From contig CBDDLH010000016.1 in the NCBI GenBank assembly GCA_965230565.1, positions 2,480,001-2,544,000 of the forward strand: 64,000 bases of DNA, in the 5' to 3' direction. A model generated the notes under the pieces. It saw only the letters and a program-made list of their open reading frames with translations, did no database searches and was not told the DNA's origin. The position numbers and the translations under genes were made by a program. Positions 51,070-59,746 of this stretch are shown piece by piece; within the stretch, counting starts at the first letter, position 1, and each line of letters starts with the position of its first letter. The stretch comes from BCD1 sp965230565 (GTDB lineage: Bacteria; Bacteroidota; Bacteroidia; Chitinophagales; Saprospiraceae).

Positions 51070-53886
51070 TTAGTCACTTTTGTCAAGTACTATTCGAAGC
51101 CCCACTTGCCTAGCATTATTATTTCTCAAACTTGGCCCTCTAAAAGTCACCTGACAATAATGTTTATCAGCATTAAACCAATCTCCTCCTCTGTAAACGC
51201 CATATTTTGAAGTTGTAGTATTTACGGGGTTATGAACAACTCCCAAATCAAAACATTTCTTATAAAAAGTGGAGTCAAATGAATCCTCACACCATTCCCA
51301 TAAATTACCACTCATATCAAATAATTCCAATGAGTTGGGCTTTTTTGTCCCAACTTCATGTGGACCATTCGTTAATTCATAAAAATACCATGCAACACTG
51401 TCTATATTATTGCTACCAGCGTATATATAAGAGTTTTGGTTTATTCCACCTTTAGCAGCATATTCCCATTCAGCTTCAGTTGGAAGGCGATACTGTTTTC
51501 CAGTTATTTTGTTTAACCGATACAAGAATTTTTTTGCATTATACCAAGAAACTTTATCAACAGGACAAAGTTCGCAGCCTTCTTGTGCAGAAGGATTATA
51601 GCCCATAACTGATTTCCAAAAGGCTTGAGTAATTTCATACTGCCCTATATAGAAATCGTCTAATTTAACAATATGAATAGGCTCTTCATTAGACTTACCA
51701 GCATATCGTTTCCCCCCATAATAACTTTTACCCATTTCAAATTCTCCCCCTTTAACATGAATCATCTTCGGTAACTCAAAAGTATATGAACTAGTGTCAA
51801 TGTTATTGTTAACAAGTACATTTAATTGCATTTCACTTCCGATTGAATTCTCTTCTTTGATTGAATTACCTGAAATAAACAAAGTATTTAATTCTTCTAA
51901 TTCAAAAAACTCAATTGGCAATTCAGAAATGTTGCAATAACTTAAATCTAAAAACTCTAACTGGTGTAATTCGCCAAAATAATTTGGGATATTATTAATT
52001 GGATTCCATGCTAACCCTAACCTCTTTAATGAAGGCAATTTACACAAAGCTAATGCAATGGAATCAATTAAATTATTACTTAAGTCTAAATATTCTAACT
52101 CTTTCAATTCCAAAATATCACTAGGGGTATTCCTTAGTTCATTATCTCTCAAAATCAATATTTTTAGCTGAGGGTTTTCCAAAATGTAAGATGGAAACTC
52201 ATGAAGCTTTTTTTCACTTAAATCTAAAATAGTAACATCATCGGTTAAATCATATTGGTTATAAGCAATCTTGAATTCTTTTCCATGGGTGTCCAAGAGA
52301 AAATCCTTACCATCCCTTTTTACTCGAGCATAACCATACAAATAATTATTGTATCTATTAAAAGGAGTTGCCTCATCATAAATAAAATCTATCTGAATTT
52401 TCCCTTTGGAATCCATGTAGCCATATTTACCAGTTCTTTCTTCAATTGCAAGCGCAAGGCTTTCAAAAAAATCAGTATGCTTTACTATACGGGAACTAAT
52501 ACTTTTCTCATAAAAAGCATAAGAACCCAATCCAACTGCAATAATTGCAATGATGGATATTAAGGTAAATGTATTTTGCCGGCGCCTTTTTTTCTTTTTG
52601 TTAAAATCTCTAGATTGATTGATATATGGCAACCAATATTTATTATACCTTTTACTATTTCGATTTTTTAAACGTGTCTCGTAAAGGTCGACCCGAGATA
52701 AATCTTCATCAGTTAATAAGCGACTACTATTTTTCTTTTCAGTTTCCCACCTATTAAAATCTCGTTGAAATCCATATAGGAATTTTTTCCACTCCTTATT
52801 TTCCGTTGTTCTTAATTCAAAAATTAGCTTAGCTAGGATATCATGCATTAACTCATACCTGTCTTTATTATCTTCATCTATTTTTATAAACTTAGTATTA
52901 GCTTGAAAATATTGTAAGGCATCTTTCACTATTAATGCACTAACCCCAAGAACATTTTTTAAGTCATTTATTTTTTGTGGTTTTTTTGTACCCTCTTCAG
53001 TTGAAAATTCATCTAGCAACTTACTCGAAAAATCGGCTGGAATTGAATCATACTTTCTTGATAAATACACCTGTGCATCTTCTTCTTTTGAAGTAATAAA
53101 GGGTTTTAAGACCCTTTCCAAATCTCCTAATTCATTTATTGCGTCCAGGGTAAATTCAACAGGTTCCTTTTCTGATCGAATTTCAAACAGAGAAAATAAA
53201 TATATTTGTAAATACGGTAAATATGCGGGTTGCTTTTCTGTTTTTATCTTTCCTAAAATCATCTTTGGAATTTCGCTATCCTGAATTCCAATATTGTAAG
53301 AAAAACATGTTTTTTCAATTACTCTACAAACAGTCTCATCTTTCATCGGCTCAACCCTAAACCTATGATCAAATAATTGAGTTACATATTTTTCGTATTC
53401 ATACAGATAACCTATATATTCTTCACGCATTGAAAGGATAATATTACACGGAAGGTCATTTTCCAAAAGGACTTTTAAGTTTTTAAAAAATACTTTTTGC
53501 TCATCATCCTCTCCTAAAGTAAAAATTTCTTCAAACTGGTCAAATATCAAGTAGATTGGCATCCATTTTTTTTCAAAAATTTCTTTTACCGAATCCGTTA
53601 GTGATAAGTTTTCCTTTTGGGTTATTTTTCTCAATTCTCGTTTTAAAGAATCGTTAATATTCTCTTTTCTTGATATAGAAATTGGAAACCATTCCGAAAG
53701 CTTGAACACTTTTGGCATTCCTGCTCGTATCAGACTAGTTTTTCCAGTTCCTGATGGTCCATAAACTAGAACCAGGCGGGTTTTTTGCAACAAATTATAT
53801 AAGGAAGCAATTTCAGAATCTCGCCCAAAAAACACTTCTGATTCACTTTCCTTATAGGATTCTAAAAGCTTAAAGGGATTTTCCAT
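51070..53886 (-). CDS. Transmembrane STAND NTPase with WG, leucine-rich and FGE-sulfatase domains
   Basis: A 938-residue protein. Residues 1-400 form a novel-STAND-type NTPase: Walker A VYGPSGTGKTSLIRAG (41-56), Walker B IYLIFDQFEEIF (111-122) and SMREEYIG as sensor. A basic stretch (KKKKRRRQ) precedes one membrane helix at about 438-460. Outside it come a WG-type repeat (KYGYMDSKGKI), about five leucine-rich repeats (LEYLDLSNNLIDSI, LEFLDLSYCNISELP) and, from 708, an FGE-sulfatase/C-type-lectin-fold domain (IHVKGGEFEMG, YRLPTEAEWEYAAKGG, MSGNLWEWCED, YRGGDWFNADKHYC). The second catalytic Cys of true formylglycine-generating enzymes is not seen. Nine bases after the EAD11-like gene, so in one operon. 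Likely a sensor of a conflict system. Confidence 0.85.
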   Translation of the reverse strand: MENPFKLLESYKESESEVFFGRDSEIASLYNLLQKTRLVLVYGPSGTGKTSLIRAGMPKVFKLSEWFPISISRKENINDSLKRELRKITQKENLSLTDSVKEIFEKKWMPIYLIFDQFEEIFTLGEDDEQKVFFKNLKVLLENDLPCNIILSMREEYIGYLYEYEKYVTQLFDHRFRVEPMKDETVCRVIEKTCFSYNIGIQDSEIPKMILGKIKTEKQPAYLPYLQIYLFSLFEIRSEKEPVEFTLDAINELGDLERVLKPFITSKEEDAQVYLSRKYDSIPADFSSKLLDEFSTEEGTKKPQKINDLKNVLGVSALIVKDALQYFQANTKFIKIDEDNKDRYELMHDILAKLIFELRTTENKEWKKFLYGFQRDFNRWETEKKNSSRLLTDEDLSRVDLYETRLKNRNSKRYNKYWLPYINQSRDFNKKKKRRRQNTFTLISIIAIIAVGLGSYAFYEKSISSRIVKHTDFFESLALAIEERTGKYGYMDSKGKIQIDFIYDEATPFNRYNNYLYGYARVKRDGKDFLLDTHGKEFKIAYNQYDLTDDVTILDLSEKKLHEFPSYILENPQLKILILRDNELRNTPSDILELKELEYLDLSNNLIDSIALALCKLPSLKRLGLAWNPINNIPNYFGELHQLEFLDLSYCNISELPIEFFELEELNTLFISGNSIKEENSIGSEMQLNVLVNNNIDTSSYTFELPKMIHVKGGEFEMGKSYYGGKRYAGKSNEEPIHIVKLDDFYIGQYEITQAFWKSVMGYNPSAQEGCELCPVDKVSWYNAKKFLYRLNKITGKQYRLPTEAEWEYAAKGGINQNSYIYAGSNNIDSVAWYFYELTNGPHEVGTKKPNSLELFDMSGNLWEWCEDSFDSTFYKKCFDLGVVHNPVNTTTSKYGVYRGGDWFNADKHYCQVTFRGPSLRNNNARQVGLRIVLDKSD

Positions 53887-53895
53887 TTTTTAAAA

Positions 53896-55338
53896 TTAAA
53901 TTAAATGCAAAAGAAAACTCTCAAAAAAGTTTTTTAAATCTCTTGTATTGTTCATTTCGTTTCCAGTTAATCCCTTCACCTCATTTATATGCGATAAATC
54001 ATTGTTATAATACCTTTCAACATCAAATTGCCAGATATTTTTTGGGTTTTTTAAGGAAATAAAATAAAAACATCTTTGTTCAATTTCTCTCTTCGCTCTT
54101 GAATTAATCCATTCATCACTAAAAAATCCAACGAATTGATATAAATCATTTTCACTAGATTTTTTTGCAAAAGCATTTCTATTGATAAGAAATGGAAACA
54201 AATTTAAAGATTGCCCTTCCCGCTTAATATTATTAAAGCAAAGTATAAATTTATTTTCCATGGGGAGTTTACTTTTCTCCACATTAGCCCCTTTTCGCCC
54301 AAAATGACTTTCTAACAATAGAGAATATGAATTATTATAACTTAGGTCCTTCTCAGTATGTCTAAAATTCACAACATCAACATCCTGAACCATAAATAGC
54401 GCATATTCCACGATAAATTTAAAATAACTAAAGCTAGCCAAAATAAAGTATTGCGAACGTTCACAATACTCAATAATACTATCTTCTGTCATGAATACTT
54501 TTTTATTCCCCCAAAATTCCTTTTTACGATTATCAAAAAAAATAGAAGCTTCAACAAATTCCTGGCTACGCAAATAATTGAGACATTTGATCGAATTATC
54601 AACAAGGTTAGAAATAATGTTTTTTTTGGAAAACTTACTTAAAACATTTAAGGCTTCAGAAATAACTATACCATAGTTATTAATTTCCATGGTGATATGA
54701 TTACTAGAGATATAGTTTTGGATTTCTGTAAAATTTCCTTTCAATTTTTCTTCTGAGCCCTCTATTTGAACTAAGAATTCCCATATCTGACTAATTAACA
54801 AATTACTTAAGTAACTAAGCTGAGTTTCAAAAAACAGTGCGTAATCATATAAAAGTTCAGTATAATATTTTTCTGCATGCTGTTTATCCCAACTGTCTGC
54901 TACCATTTGACGTAATCGAATTCCTAATGGGTATGGTAAAACACCTAATATGGCATCTAAAAGTTCAATGTCTGTTACATTATTGCCAATTTTTTGAACC
55001 GTATTTTGAATTTCATTTTCAACAGGAATATCAACCCCATCTAAATTTAAAACCATCTCTTTTAATAACTCAGAATGAGAAATTTTTTGAGAAAAAATAA
55101 ATGCCTTATTTAATAAATGGAGGGCAGCTTGATTTATTTTGCTAAATTCAATGTTATACTCTGATATCGAAACTAAGTTCTTATCTCTAGTTTCCTTCAA
55201 TTTATATACCCTTGCTTGAAGCATTATACACTCGTTTTGCAAACCTTCATCATGCTCCAGAAGTGGCAATAACTCAATTAAGGCCTCATCAACTTTGGAA
55301 TATGCTATTAAATTTCTTAAATTTTTAATTTCTTTCAT
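53896..55338 (-). CDS. Protein with N-terminal effector-associated (EAD11-like) domain
   Basis: A 480-residue protein. Residues 1-80 (KEIKNLRNLIAYSKVDEALI, NECIMLQARVYKLKETRDKN, and ISEYNIEFSKINQAALHLLN) match, as I recall it, the helical effector-associated domain EAD11, a death-domain-like adaptor in bacterial immune and conflict systems. The remaining 400 residues are alpha-helical with no recognised domain; a beta/aromatic C-terminus (FILCFNNIKREG, FYFISLKNPKNIWQFDVERYY) might be the effector. ATG at 55338 preferred to one 23 codons earlier. Immediately upstream of the STAND NTPase gene (nine-base gap). Confidence 0.65.
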   Translation of the reverse strand: MKEIKNLRNLIAYSKVDEALIELLPLLEHDEGLQNECIMLQARVYKLKETRDKNLVSISEYNIEFSKINQAALHLLNKAFIFSQKISHSELLKEMVLNLDGVDIPVENEIQNTVQKIGNNVTDIELLDAILGVLPYPLGIRLRQMVADSWDKQHAEKYYTELLYDYALFFETQLSYLSNLLISQIWEFLVQIEGSEEKLKGNFTEIQNYISSNHITMEINNYGIVISEALNVLSKFSKKNIISNLVDNSIKCLNYLRSQEFVEASIFFDNRKKEFWGNKKVFMTEDSIIEYCERSQYFILASFSYFKFIVEYALFMVQDVDVVNFRHTEKDLSYNNSYSLLLESHFGRKGANVEKSKLPMENKFILCFNNIKREGQSLNLFPFLINRNAFAKKSSENDLYQFVGFFSDEWINSRAKREIEQRCFYFISLKNPKNIWQFDVERYYNNDLSHINEVKGLTGNEMNNTRDLKNFFESFLLHLI

Positions 55339-55412
55339 TAATGCTGCCTTTGAAATAAATTTTCTTTTTAGATAAAAAGGAAAGAATAACTTCCAATTAA
55401 TATACAATTGTG

Positions 55413-58400
55413 TTATTTCCTCGTATAAAGCGTAAACACAGGTACATCAATTCCAAAACCAATGAAAAAGCGCCTTGAATTGAGGCTGACTTCCTCATTA
55501 TTTAAAGTACGAAAAGTTGGTCCGAAATTTCCTCCGGCGCTTAAATAAAATGGAGATTTTTGCAAATTCCACTGCACCTGAAATCCCGGCTTGAATACGT
55601 TTTTGAAATTAATATTATTCTCTCCTATGGCATCAGCATCCAATCGGTAGGAAAACAATCCTCCCAGGTCGATCAATGACAGAAAGAGGGAGAATGATTG
55701 TGGATTTTTCTTACCTATAAGACCACTAATGGCAACACCGAATGGCATGCTTGGGGCGACACTATTATATTGTTGATTTATCTCTGCCCCCGAAGTATCT
55801 ATTCCAGTCCACATTTCATTCCCCACATTAGCGCCGAGAAAAGCATTGATACCTACAGTGAGTTTATTGGTACGCTTGGTTCTGGAACTACCAGGAGGAT
55901 CGGCGATGTTATCCAGCAGATCCTTTACCTCATCGGATTGTTTGGCATCGATGAGCCCGGCGATAAAATTGCCGTATTCTTTGAAGTACTCAATTGCTTT
56001 GGTTCTATGTTCAACTTGTTGCTGTGACAAACTTGGGTTGTTTAGCAAGGTTTCATAATCCAGACTGGTAAACAACTGGATCAAAGAACTCACAGCCTTC
56101 GCATGATTTTTTACATTGATGTAGAAAATGAAATCCAAAGCCTGCGTGGAAATATCCGGCACTTTAGACAACTCAGGAAACTGTTCGGTTAACGGTTCAA
56201 AGGTTCCCGGGTTATCAGGTTCCACAACCAGAGGTAATTCCAAAATTCGATTCATGGTATTAACCGCAAAAGCAGCCTTTCTGAAAAAAGCCAGAGAATC
56301 TACCAGGCCAACACTATCAACAGCCACAAATGAGGGCAATTCATCCAAATCCGCAATGGTCAACTGGATCAATTGAGCTACCCCTTTGGTAGAGAATTTC
56401 CCGATCTGCTTGATACCTTCCAACCGTTGAGCGAGCAGCCCCAAAAAGACATTTTGTGCCTCTCCCCCATCCAGGATATCTGCAAGATCCTCTTTGGATA
56501 TCCATTTTTCACCTTCTTCATCGCTATCGGTTCTAAGCCCGTACATCAATTGAGTCATGGCCTCCGTTACCTGCAAAATAGGAATGGCGTTGTTCCTGAC
56601 CTTACTTTCAACCGGAGCGAATTTCTTGTCCACAGCCATGAGCTGTTTATCCAGGGTGCTTAGATCATCTTCCAGCGCATCAATTTTAGGAATGATATAT
56701 CCAAAGGGAGATGTGGTCATATTCTTTTCTTCCAGGTACAACTGCAACGGACTAGGCACGAAAAAGGTAGTGTCGATGGCCCGCATTCTATGATCCAAAG
56801 CGACCAACCTCTTCTCAATTCCCGACAATAAGACTTTTTTTCGATGCAATTTATCCCGGGCAATCTCCTCGCCGCTCATTTTCACAGTGAAATAAACAGG
56901 GTCAAAATCTATTTTCGTAAAAGCATCCGGTCCTGCCAGTGTCGCCAGCAGATCAAATGCAATGTCCTGGTCATTAGTCAACCCAATATTATCTTTCCAG
57001 AATCGCTTATCCATTTTCACAGTTCGCCCCAAACCCTTTCTCCACCTGTCCACGGAAGATTCCGCCTTTTGCATACGATCCTGGGTATCAACCCGCAACG
57101 CCCACTGGTCAACAGCATCCTGAAAACGGACAAGATCTTTTTGCCAGTCCATCAAGATTCCGGCAATCGACTTATCCTGGTACCAGGTACCACTGAGCTT
57201 ACGGGATAATTCCAGCCCGGCAGCACGCCATTGCAAGGGCGACTTTTCGTCCTCAAAGAATTTATCATAACCAGCGAGGGTCCTAAAACCGGATACGTAG
57301 GCAGAATCCAGTTCTCCGGCCAAAAGAGAAGGCCATAAAAACAGATCCCATTCATTACCTTCCGTTTCTTCTCCAAACAATACTTTCAGGCTATAGGCAG
57401 AATTACTCAAATAATCATTTCCAATCGGTGCCCCGTCATCACCGTATTTTTCTACAAGCTCCGACAAGGTTTTATTGATACTAAATTCAGCATTAATAAG
57501 ATCCCGTGATACGTTTTTCAATTGATCCTTAACCTGATTCGCAATGGTGATCAGACTGTCATATTCAGATTTTCCGACACCAGCTTCTGCAATAGTAAAA
57601 TTAGTTTCTTTAGAAGCTTCCCCAAACGAACTGTAGATAAACCTGTGGGTAACAGGAATGATCTCATCAATCGTCTGTCCCTGCTGAGCCATACCCACCA
57701 TGCTGTAGATAGTCAGGAGATCATAAGCCACAGGATCGCCCTGAAGTGGTTTAAAGTATTCATCTTCCAACATCAAAAGCGGTAAACGAATGGTCAGTTT
57801 CTGAAAATCGGCATAAAAAGCCTGGCGCAGTCTTTCAATATAGGAGTTGGAATAATAGAATTCCTGGTTGCTGAATTCCTGAACAACCGTCGGGAAAAGT
57901 GCCAGCAAATTAGGATGATCTGTGGAATCCACCATTTCACTGAGGAAATTGATCACTACTTCATCTTTCGCTCTGTCGAGTACAAACTTGAATAAGCCTT
58001 CAATAATCTCAGCCTCATTCAACAAAAACCCGTTTTTAACATTCGCATTACTCTCCTGGGCGGCAACACTCAAGGCCATTGCCTGTGGGACCGGGGGAAT
58101 GGAATATTCTTCCAATGTCTGAGGAACGGAAAGATAATCTGCCGGATGAAGAGCATCCCTGGCATGTAGCAATTCCAGAATTTGGGACCTTGGCCCCTGA
58201 GATATCTCGAGAATATAGTTGTGTACTTTTTCAGAAAATTCAGCAGAAATGGAATCCTGCAAATTGAAAGCTGACGGATTGATCAGTTTGTCAAACAATA
58301 CATTATCATCGTATTGGTCCAGCAGCTCTCGCCATGAACCTACAACCATTGAATCTCCGGGAAGCGCCTGGGTATAACTGTACAGAATTGCCAGAGCCTT

Positions 58401-58832
58401 CGCCTTTGCATCATTTATTTCCAAATGTAATTGATGCATGGCTAATGATCTCAATTGCAAGATATTCCGAATATCATGCTGAATAGACGCTGCATCAGAA
58501 GGGTCAAAGGTGCGACTTTCCAATAATTGAAGCATAGCCTGATTGACTTCAAGAACCGGCTTGATCAGGCTGTCTTGCGCAAAGGGACCAATCAACTCAA
58601 GGCCCGTAATGGCGATTGTAGTGTCGACATCGGCTCCCTTGTTATAATTTTGGAGGCCATCCAAAAGAGATGTTGCCATGCCCGATTGGATATCCCGGAC
58701 CTTTTTACCAGGGTCATTGATGAGATCCAGAGCTGATACAAGGTTCCGGGCATCTTTCAATAAACTCTGCGAATTGGCTGTTAAGGCAAAGAATAGAATC
58801 GAAACAAGGAATACTATTTTTTTTCGAGACAT
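55413..58832 (-). CDS. Large exported protein with C-terminal barrel-like strands, function unknown
   Basis: A 1139-residue protein with a signal peptide (cleavage near ALTANS). Most is helical and acidic, containing many Leu/Asp/Glu heptads (about 600-800 looks partly coiled-coil). The last ~150 residues (NKLTVGINAFLGANVGNEMW to FFIGFGIDVPVFTLYTRK) alternate as beta-strands with a final aromatic Y-T-R-K ending, suggesting insertion in the outer membrane. Composition is normal for the chromosome, unlike the AT-rich genes downstream. A 218-residue unknown gene is 66 bases upstream in the same direction. I know no named family. Confidence 0.7.
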   Translation of the reverse strand: MSRKKIVFLVSILFFALTANSQSLLKDARNLVSALDLINDPGKKVRDIQSGMATSLLDGLQNYNKGADVDTTIAITGLELIGPFAQDSLIKPVLEVNQAMLQLLESRTFDPSDAASIQHDIRNILQLRSLAMHQLHLEINDAKAKALAILYSYTQALPGDSMVVGSWRELLDQYDDNVLFDKLINPSAFNLQDSISAEFSEKVHNYILEISQGPRSQILELLHARDALHPADYLSVPQTLEEYSIPPVPQAMALSVAAQESNANVKNGFLLNEAEIIEGLFKFVLDRAKDEVVINFLSEMVDSTDHPNLLALFPTVVQEFSNQEFYYSNSYIERLRQAFYADFQKLTIRLPLLMLEDEYFKPLQGDPVAYDLLTIYSMVGMAQQGQTIDEIIPVTHRFIYSSFGEASKETNFTIAEAGVGKSEYDSLITIANQVKDQLKNVSRDLINAEFSINKTLSELVEKYGDDGAPIGNDYLSNSAYSLKVLFGEETEGNEWDLFLWPSLLAGELDSAYVSGFRTLAGYDKFFEDEKSPLQWRAAGLELSRKLSGTWYQDKSIAGILMDWQKDLVRFQDAVDQWALRVDTQDRMQKAESSVDRWRKGLGRTVKMDKRFWKDNIGLTNDQDIAFDLLATLAGPDAFTKIDFDPVYFTVKMSGEEIARDKLHRKKVLLSGIEKRLVALDHRMRAIDTTFFVPSPLQLYLEEKNMTTSPFGYIIPKIDALEDDLSTLDKQLMAVDKKFAPVESKVRNNAIPILQVTEAMTQLMYGLRTDSDEEGEKWISKEDLADILDGGEAQNVFLGLLAQRLEGIKQIGKFSTKGVAQLIQLTIADLDELPSFVAVDSVGLVDSLAFFRKAAFAVNTMNRILELPLVVEPDNPGTFEPLTEQFPELSKVPDISTQALDFIFYINVKNHAKAVSSLIQLFTSLDYETLLNNPSLSQQQVEHRTKAIEYFKEYGNFIAGLIDAKQSDEVKDLLDNIADPPGSSRTKRTNKLTVGINAFLGANVGNEMWTGIDTSGAEINQQYNSVAPSMPFGVAISGLIGKKNPQSFSLFLSLIDLGGLFSYRLDADAIGENNINFKNVFKPGFQVQWNLQKSPFYLSAGGNFGPTFRTLNNEEVSLNSRRFFIGFGIDVPVFTLYTRK

Positions 58833-58898
58833 TATGAATGGTTTTGTGGTTTTGAAACGATTGACGGTAAACGGCTTACGGTTGACGGTTTTATGGAT

Positions 58899-59555
58899 TT
58901 AAGGTCTGGGGATCTTGGAATTTACGTAATCACTTAGACCTTTATATAACCCCAGAAAAACCGGAACGGCAGTGCTCTGTTTCATCATCTCTCCAAAACG
59001 GGTGATCAGGATAACATCCGTCTGGTTGGACTGAACACCGTTGGAATTTAACAACATTCTGTATTCCGCTGCCCTTACATCATATGTCTCATCAATTTGT
59101 CTGAATTCTGCATTTTGGCTCAAATCCTGGCCGTGGTTTTTGAAATATCTTTCTCTTCCGGCAATCCGCTGATTGGTCAGGCGCAAGGCATCCAGGGTTT
59201 TCAGATTCCAGTCTGAAGGAGCCATTTGGCTGATTTTTTCGAGAGGGGCTTTGAGTACCTCATTCTTTAACAAATTCAATAGGTCACTGGTAACCTTGAT
59301 GAAATTCGGAAGGTCATTTGGATCGGCTATTCCAACTTTCAGGATTAGGTTCATGATTTTTGTATGGTCAAAAGCCAGTACCTGGCTCCAAACGGCGGGA
59401 TCATCAAATTGTCGGTAAACAGATTTTAGTTCATTCTGAATATTGACTACCTCTGTATTATTTTCTCCATGGATGACTTTTACAGCGTTAAATTTGGTTC
59501 GGCAAATCAGTTTGGCATCATGGAGTACCGACTTAAATTGATCGTTGTTGGGCAT
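58899..59555 (-). CDS. Protein of unknown function paired with the large exported protein
   Basis: A 218-residue helical cytoplasmic protein without a signal peptide or membrane segment (MPNNDQFKSVLHDAKLICRT at the start; ITRFGEMMKQSTAVPVFLGL near the end). No domain recognised. Its gene lies 66 bases before the 1139-residue exported protein, so they are probably co-transcribed. The short gap contains a run of GACGGTAAACGG/TTACGGTTGACGG repeats (58860-58890). Confidence 0.6.
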   Translation of the reverse strand: MPNNDQFKSVLHDAKLICRTKFNAVKVIHGENNTEVVNIQNELKSVYRQFDDPAVWSQVLAFDHTKIMNLILKVGIADPNDLPNFIKVTSDLLNLLKNEVLKAPLEKISQMAPSDWNLKTLDALRLTNQRIAGRERYFKNHGQDLSQNAEFRQIDETYDVRAAEYRMLLNSNGVQSNQTDVILITRFGEMMKQSTAVPVFLGLYKGLSDYVNSKIPRP

Positions 59556-59652
59556 GGTTTTTAGATTTTAGGTTAAAACTATAGTTCTGCCCTGCAATAT
59601 AAGGATTTTAGGGATTTATATTTTGAGAATTGGCAATACGACGGCAATAAAA

Positions 59653-59706
59653 AAACACATAGCCACACAGCAAAATCTAAAAACCAAGCTATGTGACTAT
59701 GTGTTT
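59653..59706. terminator. Inverted repeat upstream of the unknown gene and after the hydrolase gene
   Basis: AAACACATAGCCACACAGC (59653-59671) pairs with GCTATGTGACTATGTGTTT (59688-59706) over 19 bp with two mismatches. It lies between the serine hydrolase stop (59747) and the start of the 218-residue gene. Read leftward it is followed by TTTTTTATTG, so it can end the hydrolase transcript. Confidence 0.6.
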
Positions 59707-59746
59707 CCTAAGGAAAAGACTGAAATCCGGATGATTCAGTTCGCAA

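Noticed and set aside
51070..53886. Sulfatase-activating formylglycine-generating enzyme
   Set aside because: The FGE-like domain has only one of the catalytic cysteines in the expected C-terminal region and no sulfatase gene lies nearby, so a binding role is more likely.
49228..55412. Prophage or integrative element
   Set aside because: No integrase, structural, replication or transfer gene, and no matching direct repeats at the two edges.
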